Source: an uncultured Myxococcales bacterium (lineage in GTDB: Bacteria; Myxococcota_A; UBA9042; DTJE01). Taken from it: DNA of 49,035 bases. Both the position numbers and the translations under genes were made by a program. Of the stretch, positions 36,261 through 44,592 are shown one piece after another. Under the pieces are notes generated by a model that worked only from the letters and a program-made list of their open reading frames with translations, did not search any database and was not told where the DNA came from. Position 1 is the first letter of the stretch; the number at the start of each line of letters is the position of its first letter. The stretch lies in contig CALJUR010000075.1 of NCBI GenBank assembly GCA_937975765.1, forward strand, positions 1 to 49,035, given 5' to 3'.

Positions 36261-38249
36261 ATGAACCTGGATGCCGTGCTGGCCCTGCCGCCCTTCCTGA
36301 CGCTTTCCCCCGGCCGGGTGGCCCCGCTGGCGGAGGCGATGGACGAGTGCCCCGTGGAGAAGGACGACGAGGTGGCCCGCCAGGACGCCGTCGCCGACGT
36401 GGTCGTGTTCGTGCTGGAAGGCCGCGTGCAGGTGGGCTGGCGGGACGTTGGGGACGGCCTGGAGTACCTGGGCGAGCACCTGGGCCCCGGGGACGTGATC
36501 GGGCTGGCGGAGGTGCTGCTGAACGTGCCGCACGCCCGGTCGGCCTGGGCGACGGAACCTTCGAAGGTGGCGCTGCTGTCGCGCGACACGCTGCTGGACG
36601 CGACGGCGCAGGACCCCGTGCTGTCGGCCGCGCTGCTGCGGGTGGTGGCGGAACGGATGCACGCCCGCACGGCGCCGACCGGGTCGCGCGTCGTGGAACT
36701 GGCGCGGGTGCGGCTGGACGAATCGCTGTGGAGCCTGCTGCCGCAGGGCCAGATCCGGAAGTACCGGGCGCTGCCGCTGGCCCGCAACGGCCGCGTGCTG
36801 GTCGTGGGGTTCGCGGACCCGGGGGACCTGAACGGCGTGGACGACGTATCGCGGCTGCTGCCCGGCTACAGCGTGCGCCCGGTGGCGCTGGACCCCGGCG
36901 AGTTCGAACGGTTCTTCCGCAACCGGGTGCTGCCGGCGATGGAGCGGCTGCGACCGGACGAGAACCCGCGCGACCGCTGGTTCCAGGTCATCAGCCAGAA
37001 GCCGACCGAGGTGCGGCTGGTGGACCAGGTCGCGTCGGTGGCGGTGGAGGAGCGAGGCAAGCAGGTGTCCGGCGACATGGTGGTCGCGCTGGTGAACCGG
37101 CTGATCGGCGAGGCCCTGGAACTGGCGGCGTCCGACATCCACGTCGAGCCGTCCGAGGACGAGCTGGTGGTGCGGTACCGCGTGGACGGCCGGCTGAAGA
37201 AGCGGCCGGAGACGATGGACATGCGCTTCCACGCGCCGCTGGTGTCGCGCCTGAAGGCGCTGGGCCGCATGGACATCGCCGAGAAGCGCCGCGCGCAGGA
37301 CGGGCGCCTGTCGGTCGAGCACGGGCGCCGGCAGATCGACTTCCGCCTGTCCACGGTGCCGACGCGCTTCGGCGAGAAGCTGGTGCTGCGCATCCTGGAC
37401 CCGCAGACGATCCTGATCGACCTGGAGCGGCTGATCCTGCACGAGCCGACCTACCAGTCGATCCGCTGGATGATCGAGCAGCCGCAGGGGCTGGTCATCA
37501 TCGCGGGCCCGACCGGCAGCGGCAAGACGACCACGATCTACAGCGCGCTGATGCGGCTGCGCGAGGACGAGGTCAACATCGTCACGATCGAGGACCCCAT
37601 CGAGTACACCATTGAGGGGTGCAGCCAGGTGCAGGTGAACGACGCGGCGGGCGTGACCTTCGCCACCAGCGTGCGCCACTTCCTGCGGCAGGACCCGGAC
37701 ATCATCGTGGTCGGCGAGACGCGCGACCCGCAGACGGCGGCGACGACGGTCGAGGCCGCGCTGACCGGCCACCTGGTCTTCACGTCGCTGCATGCGAACG
37801 ACGCGATGGGCAGCGTGGTGCGCATGCGGGAGATGGGCGTCGAGTCCTTCCTGCTGGCCCACACCCTGGTCGGCGTGGTCAGCCAGCGCCTGCTGCGACG
37901 GGTGTGCCCGCAATGCCGTCAGCCGACCACGTACCACCCCGACCTGGTGAAGCCCCTGGGGCTGTTCGGCGAGGAGGAGGGGCGCAACGGGTTCACGTTC
38001 CTGAAGGGGACCGGGTGCCTGAACTGCAACTTCCAGGGGTACCGCGGGCGCGTCGGCGTGTTCGAGACGCTGCGCGTGGACGACCGGCTGCGGCCGATGA
38101 TCGCGGCGGGCGAGGCGATGCCGGTCATCGAGAAGACCGCGCGGGAAGCCGGGCTGTTCCAGCCCCTGCGCGAGCACTGCCGGCACCTGCTGCAGAACGG
38201 CATCACCACGCCGGAGGAGATCGCGCGCGTCCTGTTCGTGACCGACTGA
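36261..38249 (+). CDS. GspE/PilB-type secretion ATPase with N-terminal cNMP-binding-like domain
   Basis: 662 aa from ATG 36261 (GGAGG 5 nt upstream). Residues about 1-135 look like a cyclic-nucleotide-binding beta-roll (LGPGDVIGLAEVLLNVPHARSAWA as phosphate cassette). Residues about 150-250 match the GspE/MshE N-terminal domain. The rest is a type II/IV pilus ATPase: GPTGSGKTTT (416-425), EDPIEY, DPDIIVVGETRD, SLHANDA, and the tetra-Cys zinc module CPQC/CLNC. It powers pilus extension or type II secretion, here possibly gated by a nucleotide. No other pilus or secretion genes are in the window. The adjacent PAS-GGDEF gene makes a second-messenger connection plausible. Confidence 0.92.
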   Translation: MNLDAVLALPPFLTLSPGRVAPLAEAMDECPVEKDDEVARQDAVADVVVFVLEGRVQVGWRDVGDGLEYLGEHLGPGDVIGLAEVLLNVPHARSAWATEPSKVALLSRDTLLDATAQDPVLSAALLRVVAERMHARTAPTGSRVVELARVRLDESLWSLLPQGQIRKYRALPLARNGRVLVVGFADPGDLNGVDDVSRLLPGYSVRPVALDPGEFERFFRNRVLPAMERLRPDENPRDRWFQVISQKPTEVRLVDQVASVAVEERGKQVSGDMVVALVNRLIGEALELAASDIHVEPSEDELVVRYRVDGRLKKRPETMDMRFHAPLVSRLKALGRMDIAEKRRAQDGRLSVEHGRRQIDFRLSTVPTRFGEKLVLRILDPQTILIDLERLILHEPTYQSIRWMIEQPQGLVIIAGPTGSGKTTTIYSALMRLREDEVNIVTIEDPIEYTIEGCSQVQVNDAAGVTFATSVRHFLRQDPDIIVVGETRDPQTAATTVEAALTGHLVFTSLHANDAMGSVVRMREMGVESFLLAHTLVGVVSQRLLRRVCPQCRQPTTYHPDLVKPLGLFGEEEGRNGFTFLKGTGCLNCNFQGYRGRVGVFETLRVDDRLRPMIAAGEAMPVIEKTAREAGLFQPLREHCRHLLQNGITTPEEIARVLFVTD

Positions 38250-38367
38250 GGCGGACGACGCAACCCGGTCGGGGGCGGTTTCCCGATTCGGGTCCGCGGG
38301 TTTCCGGGAATCCGGCCGCCATGGCGGGGTTCATGTCTCATACTTGCCTGGGAGACTTGGACTTTTC

Positions 38368-39324
38368 ATGTCCGCGTTCAACAACAACGACCTGTCCACG
38401 GAACTGCCGGACACGTTCTTCCGGGACGCCCTGGACGGCCTGACCGAGGCGATCTACTTCGTCGATCGCGATCGGAGGATCGTGTTCTGGAACCGGTCGG
38501 CGGAGCGGCTGACCGGCATCCCGGCGTCCGAGATCGTGGGCCGGCGATGCTGCGAGTCGCCGCTGCACCACGCCCCCGGGACGGGAACCGCCCTGTGCGA
38601 TGGCGAATGCCCGCTGACCGCCGCGATGGGGGAAGGGAAGCCGCGCGAGGAAGACCTGGAACTCCAGCACCGGGACGGCCGTCGCATCCCGGTCCGCACG
38701 TGGGTCTCGCCCATCCGGGACCGGTCGGGCACGATCCGGGGCGCCATCGAGGTCTTCCGGGACATCAGTGAAGTCCTGGCCCAGCAGGAGCGGACCGCCC
38801 GCCTCGAGAGGGCCGCCATGCTGGACGTCCTGACGGGCATCCCGAACCGGCGACACCTGGAGTCCGCCCTTCACGGGCGCCTGGAGGAAATGGAGCGATA
38901 CGGGTGGCCGTTCGGCGTGCTCTTCGTGGACATCGACCGGTTCAAGGAGGTCAACGACACCCTCGGCCACGAGGTCGGCGACCGGGTGCTGCGGATGGTG
39001 GCGCGAACGCTGTCGGCCGACCAGCGGTCGTTCGACCTGCTGGGCCGGTGGGGCGGCGAGGAGTTCCTGGTGATCCTGACCAACGTCACGGACGAGGGGC
39101 TGTGGTCCATCGCCGAGCGGTCGCGCATCCGGGTGCAGGAGTCCTCGGCGGGCCTGGAGGACGGGCAGAGCGTTTCCGTCACGGTGTCCATCGGCGGGAC
39201 GATGGCGGAGAAGGGCGACACCCTGGAATCGCTGGTGCGACGCGCCGACCGCCGCATGTACCTCAGCAAGTCCGCGGGCCGCAACCGGGTCACCGTCCTG
39301 GCCGCCCCCGACGACTCGCCCTGA
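38368..39324 (+). CDS. PAS-GGDEF diguanylate cyclase
   Basis: 318 aa. A PAS domain (about 18-140) precedes a GGDEF domain (about 150-315) with the intact active site GGEEF (229-233) and a product-inhibition I-site RSFD (220-223) at the normal five-residue distance, so it should make c-di-GMP and be feedback-inhibited. The PAS domain carries an inserted Cys/His set (RRCCESPLHH, LCDGECPL) that could bind metal or sense redox. ATG 38368 is taken at the start of conserved sequence; the ribosome site is poor. It lies 118 bp downstream of the cNMP-GspE gene on the same strand. Confidence 0.93.
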   Translation: MSAFNNNDLSTELPDTFFRDALDGLTEAIYFVDRDRRIVFWNRSAERLTGIPASEIVGRRCCESPLHHAPGTGTALCDGECPLTAAMGEGKPREEDLELQHRDGRRIPVRTWVSPIRDRSGTIRGAIEVFRDISEVLAQQERTARLERAAMLDVLTGIPNRRHLESALHGRLEEMERYGWPFGVLFVDIDRFKEVNDTLGHEVGDRVLRMVARTLSADQRSFDLLGRWGGEEFLVILTNVTDEGLWSIAERSRIRVQESSAGLEDGQSVSVTVSIGGTMAEKGDTLESLVRRADRRMYLSKSAGRNRVTVLAAPDDSP

Positions 39325-39334
39325 CCCTCGGAAA

Positions 39335-39536
39335 GAGGGACAGCCTCCCATTTCGGTTTCCGAACCTGCCGGAATCACAAGCACCATCGCAATCGCCCGA
39401 ACCTCCCGGATTCGCCGAACGCCGCCCCCGGCATCCATGGTTCCTGCATCAGATCCTTGCGTTGCGCGACACGTCATCGCAGGGGTCCAGGGGTCCTGCC
39501 TTCGCTCACCAGAAAAGGGAGGCTGGCCCTGTTTTC
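39335..39536. repeat. Inverted GGGAGGCTGTCCCT-type intergenic repeat (copy E)
   Basis: GAGGGACAGCCTCCCATTTCG (39335-39355, 21 bases with one trailing G) is mirrored by AAAAGGGAGGCTGGCCCTGTTT at 39513-39534; key shared core is GGGAGGCTG.CCCT. It separates two convergent genes (39324 and 39545). The core resembles but is distinct from the GGTGACTGTCCC family. It may also act as a bidirectional terminator. Confidence 0.65.
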
Positions 39537-39544
39537 GGGGACGG

Positions 39545-40477
39545 TCAGGTGCGGCGGAGGCGCAGGATCCACTGGTCGCAGGTGTCGCGGGCGACGGGGC
39601 GTTCCTCGAGGACGGCGAAGGGACGGGAAGACAGCAGGGCCACGACCTGCGCGGAGTCCCAGTTGCGCAGGTGCTCGTAGCGGCCGGCGGCCTCGTCGTG
39701 GCAGCGGGCCGCGTGCCGGCGCGACCGCACCAGCGGCAGCGGCAGCGACTCGACCAGGAGGGCCTCGCCGCCGGGGCGCAGGCACGCGGCGATCACGTCC
39801 AGCGCAAGCCCCACGTCGGCGAAGTGGTTCAGGCTGCGCAGCGCGACGACCGCGTCGAACGGCCCGCCGTCGCCGCCGTACTCCTCGATGGTGCCGGCGT
39901 GCAGGCGCAGGGGCAGGTACGACGCGCCGGCCGCCGCGATGACGCCCGGATCGGGGTCCAGCCCGTGGTACTCGACCCGGCCGTCCCGCACGGACGCCTC
40001 CATCGCGTCCAGGTACGGCACCCAGCCCATGCCGACGTCCAGCACACGCCCGCGCCGCGCCGCCAGCCAGCCGTGCACGCGGGCCTCGTCCTGGTGGAAG
40101 AAGGAGGCGGGCGCGGGCACGTAGCAGGCGCAGCAGGACGCCAGATCCGGGCAGGAGAGGCAGGCGGGCGCGATCACGACCTGCCGGACATCGCGCCCGA
40201 AGTCGTCGATGGCGGGCTTGCCGGACACGTCCAGGTACAGTTGGCCTCGCGCGTGCACGACGTGGCGGATCTCCCCGTCGTCGAAGTCGCCGGTGTCGGT
40301 CCGGCACAGCACGAACCGGGCGTCGGCCGCCACGACGACAGCGCGGCTGGTGCCGGCACGGGCCAGGCCCAGGTCGCGCGCGGTGCAGCAGGCCGGGTCC
40401 GGCACGAACCCTTTCAGTTCCCGCACGGGCACGTAGTCGAACGAGTTGCTGCCGGGCCGGGGCGCGCCGTCATCCAT
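39545..40477 (-). CDS. SAM-dependent methyltransferase with N-terminal Cys cluster, in radical SAM operon
   Basis: 310 aa. The N-terminal about 125 residues contain two Cys groups, CC at 30-31 and C106, C109, C115, C116, C118 (CLSCPDLASCCACY), which could hold an Fe-S cluster or zinc. From about residue 140 a class I methyltransferase follows: RVLDVGMGWVPYLDA (motif I), EYHGLDPD, FDAVVALRSLNHF and LRPGGEALLVESLPLP. ATG 40477 overlaps the stop of the upstream radical SAM gene by 8 bp and has GAGG 6 nt before it. It is the last gene of the three-gene set and probably modifies the same unknown substrate. Confidence 0.82.
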   Translation of the reverse strand: MDDGAPRPGSNSFDYVPVRELKGFVPDPACCTARDLGLARAGTSRAVVVAADARFVLCRTDTGDFDDGEIRHVVHARGQLYLDVSGKPAIDDFGRDVRQVVIAPACLSCPDLASCCACYVPAPASFFHQDEARVHGWLAARRGRVLDVGMGWVPYLDAMEASVRDGRVEYHGLDPDPGVIAAAGASYLPLRLHAGTIEEYGGDGGPFDAVVALRSLNHFADVGLALDVIAACLRPGGEALLVESLPLPLVRSRRHAARCHDEAAGRYEHLRNWDSAQVVALLSSRPFAVLEERPVARDTCDQWILRLRRT

Positions 40478-41408
40478 GGGCGCCCTCGTACGGGACGACC
40501 TCGTCGTCGCCGAAGCGTTCCAGGTAGTCGCGCCGGATGCCGGGGCACTCCCGGTGGGCGTACCGGCACGGCGCGCACTTCGGGCTGTAGGTGTTCGGGG
40601 AAATCGCGGACTCCCACAGGAAGAAGCGCGACCCGGGGGTGACGACCAGCACGCGATCCTCGCGCAGGTCCCTGCAGCACGATTCGTATCCCCGCAGCAT
40701 GCAGCGCGGGATGTGGCGCGAGTACACGTTCACGCCGAGTTCCCGGCCGCGGTCGAAGGCCTGGAACAGGGACTCGCGCATCTCGGACACGCGCGGCAGC
40801 GAGGCCAGATTCTCCCGGTTGCGGTCGGACAGCGAGACCAGCCACAGCGGGAAGGTGCGGGCCCCCAGGGCGGCCCAGTAGGCGACGATGTCGGGCAGGT
40901 GCCGGAACGTGTCGTCCTTGACGATCAGGTCCAGCATCGGCGCCTGCCCCAGCGAGACGAGGTTCCTCACGCCGCGGGTGACCAGGTCCAGCCCGTTGGC
41001 CAGGCCCAGGATCTTCGCGTACAGGTCCGGCGTGTGGGCCATCGCCGAGACGTGGAAGTCCGTGATGCCGGCCTCCACCGCGCGACGCGCGTACTCCTCG
41101 TACGAATACATCAGCCCGTTCGACGAAACCTTCACCGACGTGAAGCCGCGGTCCCGCGCGTAGCGCACCAGCGGGAACAGGTCGCGCCGGATCGTGGGCT
41201 CGCCCCCGCCGAAGGACACGCGGGTCATGCCCAGCGCGCGGGCGCGGGCCAGTTCCTCGACCACCTCGGCCGTCGCCAGGTTGTGGTGGCGCATCTCGGG
41301 CGTGATCGAGCAGTAGTCGCACTGGACGTTGCACTCGTAGCCCAGGATGACGTCGACCAGCACGTCGGACAGGTCGGCGACGGCTCCGAAGGCGCCGGGT
41401 TCAGGCAT
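40470..41408 (-). CDS. Radical SAM protein with C-terminal Cys cluster
   Basis: 312 aa. The [4Fe-4S]-SAM motif CNVQCDYC (C26, C30, C33) opens the barrel, followed by the GGGEPT SAM-contact motif. The C-terminus has CAPCRYAHREC (C278, C281, C288) and an earlier CxxxxxxxCC group, suggesting an auxiliary Fe-S site of SPASM/twitch type. Such enzymes modify peptides or small molecules by radical chemistry. ATG 41408 overlaps the upstream double radical SAM gene by 8 bp and is overlapped itself by the methyltransferase, so the three are translationally coupled. The upstream open frame (Pro/Ser/Thr-rich) is not coding. Confidence 0.92.
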   Translation of the reverse strand: MPEPGAFGAVADLSDVLVDVILGYECNVQCDYCSITPEMRHHNLATAEVVEELARARALGMTRVSFGGGEPTIRRDLFPLVRYARDRGFTSVKVSSNGLMYSYEEYARRAVEAGITDFHVSAMAHTPDLYAKILGLANGLDLVTRGVRNLVSLGQAPMLDLIVKDDTFRHLPDIVAYWAALGARTFPLWLVSLSDRNRENLASLPRVSEMRESLFQAFDRGRELGVNVYSRHIPRCMLRGYESCCRDLREDRVLVVTPGSRFFLWESAISPNTYSPKCAPCRYAHRECPGIRRDYLERFGDDEVVPYEGAHG

Positions 41409-43671
41409 CGGAGGCCTCCTCCTCGAACTCGTAGAAGCCGTCGCAGACGGGGGCGTAGGCACAGGTGGCGCAGGGCGGACGGCGGACGCGCCGGGCGGCA
41501 AGGTACTCGAACAGGTTCACCTTCTCCTCGGTGACGAAGATCATCGTGCGGCCCGCCTTGCCGACGTCGCCGGCCAGGAACGACTCGTGACCCGGGAACA
41601 TGCAGAACTGGGCGTTGACGACGTGCAGCCGCATTTCGCCGCCAAAGCGGTCCAGCACGCGGGTCACGGCGGCGGCGGCCTTCCGGACCGGGGGCACGAC
41701 GTCCCGGCGCGCGGCGCCGAAGGGCGTGACCAGTTGCAGGTTGACCTTGTCCACACCCTCGCGCCGGACCCGGTCCACCAGGGACTCGAGGCAGTCCACG
41801 TTGCGTCGGCAGACCGTAAGGTTGACGCCGAGGTCCAGGCCGGGTCGCCGCAGGGCGACCAGGTTCCGCAGGCCGGCCAGCGTCTCGTCGAACGCGCCGG
41901 GAACGCCCACGATCGCGTCGTGCGTGGCGGCGTCGGGACCGTGGATCGACACCAGGACCGAGGTGGCACCCGCATCCAGCAGGGCCTGCGCGGCGACACG
42001 ATCGGCCAGCCGTCGCCCGTTGGTGGTGACGTTGATCTCGCGGTAGCCCAGGTCGCGGGCCAGGCGCAGCGCGTCGTGCAGGTTCGGGTGCAGCGTGGGC
42101 TCGCCGCCGTCCAGGTCAATGCGGTCGATGCCGTCCGCCCGGTTCTGGCGGATGAACTCCTGCAGGCGGGGCCACGGGATCCCGCGCCGCACCCGGTTGG
42201 ACACGGCACAGAACTCGCACGAGTTGATGCACTCGTAGGTGATGTTGATGATGACCTTCCGGGAGGACGCCGACCGGACCTTGCGGTCGAACGAAGCGTG
42301 GGCCGTTTCCAGGAAGCCCTCCGGGATCGCGGGGGGGCGGAACGCCGGCCGGTGCTGGAACAGCGTGCCGTCGGCGGAGGTGCCGGCATCGGGGGGGACC
42401 AGGCCGGCCTGGACGCAGGCATCGAACAGCGAGGTGCCGCGCAGCGGGGTTGCGAACTGGACGGCCGGGATGGCGCCGTGCTCGTCGTGCAGGCGCCAGG
42501 CGAGGTCCAGCGTGGCCAGCACGGACTGCGGCGTCTCCCACGGGAAGCCGATGACGAAGTGGACCAGCGTTTGCAGGCCGACGCGGGCGGCCTCGGCGAC
42601 GACGCGGCGGACCTCGGCGGGGTCCTGGCGCTTGCCGATCGGACCGGCCAGGTCGGCGGCGGACGCCGACTCGGCGGACACCGACAGCAGCGAGCAGCGA
42701 TCCTTCATGCGGGCGATCGCGGAAGCGGCCAGCCGGTCGGCGCGCAGCCCGTTCGGGAAGTCGTAGCGCAGGTCCAGGCGTTCGAAGACCTTCAGCACGT
42801 CCTCGAAGTCGGGCCGCAGGTTGGCCATCTCGTCCAGCACGAACAGGCGGCGGGCGCCGTGCACGCGGGAGGCCAGGAAGGCCCAGTCCTCGACCACGGG
42901 CAGCGGGACGACACGCTGGACCTTGCGGCCCTGCGTGCGCCAGCCGGCGTTGCTGCTGCAGAAGACGCAGCGGTGCGGGCAGCCGGACGAGGTCAGGAAG
43001 GGGCGGGTCGTGGCGTCGATGCCGAACGGGTTCGCCCACCGGCCGTCCGCGAAGCAGCGCCACAGGAAGGCACCGTAGTTCCTGCGGTCCAGCCCGTCCA
43101 GCAGCGGGAACGGCGGCGGGGCGTCCCAGGGTCCGGGGGGCTCGTCCACGACGCGACGGGTGCCCTTCAGGGCAAGCAGGCGGTCTGGCGCGACGAACGT
43201 CGCCTCGCCCGCGTACCGCAGCACGGCGTCCAGGCCCGGCAGGGCCGCCAGGGTCGCGACGCCATCGTAGTCCACGGCGTGCATGCCCCCGACGTCGCAG
43301 TCGGCCAGCACCAACGACGCATCGGGGAACCGGTCGCGCAGGGCGGCCACCAGCGCGACGGTGCGGGGGTCGGGCGCCCAGGGACGCAGGAAGGGCGTGG
43401 AGCCTACGATCACCGCGTCGAAGGGGCCGTCCGGCAGCGAGGCCCGCAGGTCGTCCTCGGCCGCGCCGATCCGCCAGCCGTCGCCGTCGGGCACCCGGTC
43501 GGAGGCCGGCTGCGCAAACGCGTCGTGCAACGCGACCTTCCAGCCGGCCCGCGCCACCCGGGCGGCCGCGAACAGCAGGCCGTGGTGCCCGAACCAGGGA
43601 TAGTCCACGAAGTCGGCCGGCACGTGCAGCGGCGGGTTCAGGAACAGCGCGTGGCGGGCGGGCGAACTCAC
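41401..43671 (-). CDS. Tandem double radical SAM protein
   Basis: 756 aa. Residues 1-170 resemble the cobalamin-binding-type N-terminal fold of B12 radical SAM enzymes (LFLNPPLHVP, LLFAAARVARAGWKVALHD), though the His ligand motif DxHxxG is not seen. A first radical SAM core has CPHRCVFC (C231, C235, C238) and continues to about 465. A second complete core begins with CINSCEFC (C481, C485, C488), has LDGGEPTLHP, and ends with a SPASM-like Cys group CATCAYAPVC (C734, C737, C743). Two radical SAM modules in one chain suggest two consecutive steps on one substrate. The GTG start 43671 lies at the predicted transcript start. First gene of a three-gene overlapping operon. Confidence 0.92.
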   Translation of the reverse strand: MSSPARHALFLNPPLHVPADFVDYPWFGHHGLLFAAARVARAGWKVALHDAFAQPASDRVPDGDGWRIGAAEDDLRASLPDGPFDAVIVGSTPFLRPWAPDPRTVALVAALRDRFPDASLVLADCDVGGMHAVDYDGVATLAALPGLDAVLRYAGEATFVAPDRLLALKGTRRVVDEPPGPWDAPPPFPLLDGLDRRNYGAFLWRCFADGRWANPFGIDATTRPFLTSSGCPHRCVFCSSNAGWRTQGRKVQRVVPLPVVEDWAFLASRVHGARRLFVLDEMANLRPDFEDVLKVFERLDLRYDFPNGLRADRLAASAIARMKDRCSLLSVSAESASAADLAGPIGKRQDPAEVRRVVAEAARVGLQTLVHFVIGFPWETPQSVLATLDLAWRLHDEHGAIPAVQFATPLRGTSLFDACVQAGLVPPDAGTSADGTLFQHRPAFRPPAIPEGFLETAHASFDRKVRSASSRKVIINITYECINSCEFCAVSNRVRRGIPWPRLQEFIRQNRADGIDRIDLDGGEPTLHPNLHDALRLARDLGYREINVTTNGRRLADRVAAQALLDAGATSVLVSIHGPDAATHDAIVGVPGAFDETLAGLRNLVALRRPGLDLGVNLTVCRRNVDCLESLVDRVRREGVDKVNLQLVTPFGAARRDVVPPVRKAAAAVTRVLDRFGGEMRLHVVNAQFCMFPGHESFLAGDVGKAGRTMIFVTEEKVNLFEYLAARRVRRPPCATCAYAPVCDGFYEFEEEASDA

Positions 43672-43677
43672 GGGCGT

Positions 43678-43706
43678 ATCCTACCGGGCCACGCCGGCCG
43701 CGGCAA
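43678..43706 (-). promoter_or_regulatory. Promoter of the radical SAM operon, probably leaderless
   Basis: Minus-strand TTGCCG (43706-43701), 17-bp spacer, TAGGAT (43683-43678). Transcription would begin at about 43672-43670, coincident with GTG 43671. It is back-to-back with the promoter of the divergent gene at 43725-43753. Confidence 0.45.
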
Positions 43707-43724
43707 CCGCGGCGGGGCGCCGCC

Positions 43725-43753
43725 TTGACCGGCGGGGACGCGGGCCGGACAAT
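43725..43753 (+). promoter_or_regulatory. Promoter of the divergent Cys-rich protein gene
   Basis: TTGACC (43725-43730), 17-bp spacer, GACAAT (43748-43753); predicted leader about 14 nt containing GGAGG before ATG 43774. One of the best sigma70-like matches in the window. Confidence 0.5.
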
Positions 43754-43773
43754 CCGGGTTCGATGGAGGCGAA

Positions 43774-44592
43774 ATGATCGCGGCGTTCCTGCATGACATC
43801 GAGTTGTACGGGCTGTGGCGCGGTTTCCGGGACCTGGCCAAGAAGGAGGGCCCGGACGCGGACCGGCTGGCCCGGGAAGCGGACGCGATCCGCGAGGCCG
43901 GCTTCGAGGTGCTGCGGAACGCCCGCAGCGGCTCGCTGTACGTGGCCCGGAACGCCGAGGTGGCGCGGGAGGCGCTGTCGCTGGAGGACCGGGAACTGGC
44001 CGGGGGGGATCCCGAGGCCCGGCGCCGGGCCATCCATCGAATCGGGCACCTGCTGGGATACCCCGACTGCTGCGCGGAAGCGTTCGCCGCCCTGCCCCGC
44101 CAGGACGACGCGTTCGTGATGGACCGCCTGCTGGCGCCCGAACCGCCGGCCTCGCTGCCGTGGCTGCTGGACTTCCTGCCGCCCCTGGTCGGTCCGGTCA
44201 TCCACTACCCCTGCCGCCTGGACTGCCCGGAGTGCCTGCAGCGGGCCACCCGACTGGTGGATGCCTGGGAGACCGACGTGCCCGGGACCCGGGAGCGCCT
44301 GCGGAAGGACCTGTCCGGGCCGGTGCTGGCCGCCGGCCGGCTGGACTTCCTGGTGCTGGTCGGGGCGATGGACGGGCCCGAACGCGCGACCTACCGGGGT
44401 TTCCGGACGGCGTCCGACTACCTTCCGGGGATGCACCCGACGGACGCGTTCGCGGCGTTCCTGGCGAAACTGCCCCCGGAGGGGACGATCGAGGTGCGGG
44501 GCATGGGCGCGCTGGCCCGGGACGCGTCGGGCGCGGTCCGGGCCGTGATGCACGGGTACGGCCCGCGCCCGAGGCTGCTGGACTACCGCTGA
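43774..44592 (+). CDS. Uncharacterised Cys-rich protein resembling DUF483
   Basis: 272 aa from ATG 43774 (GGAGG 4 nt upstream). The central motif GHLLGYPDCCAEAF (91-104) with paired Cys 99/100, and a second group HYPCRLDCPEC (C147, C151, C154), resemble DUF483-type proteins of unknown function. The five Cys could bind a metal or Fe-S cluster. The N-terminal 90 residues are helical and charged; the C-terminal part is alpha/beta without a catalytic motif I can name. It shares a 102-bp divergent promoter region with the radical SAM operon, so joint function is likely: possible substrate, carrier or partner enzyme. Its stop overlaps the convergent aroC gene by 10 bp. Confidence 0.78.
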   Translation: MIAAFLHDIELYGLWRGFRDLAKKEGPDADRLAREADAIREAGFEVLRNARSGSLYVARNAEVAREALSLEDRELAGGDPEARRRAIHRIGHLLGYPDCCAEAFAALPRQDDAFVMDRLLAPEPPASLPWLLDFLPPLVGPVIHYPCRLDCPECLQRATRLVDAWETDVPGTRERLRKDLSGPVLAAGRLDFLVLVGAMDGPERATYRGFRTASDYLPGMHPTDAFAAFLAKLPPEGTIEVRGMGALARDASGAVRAVMHGYGPRPRLLDYR

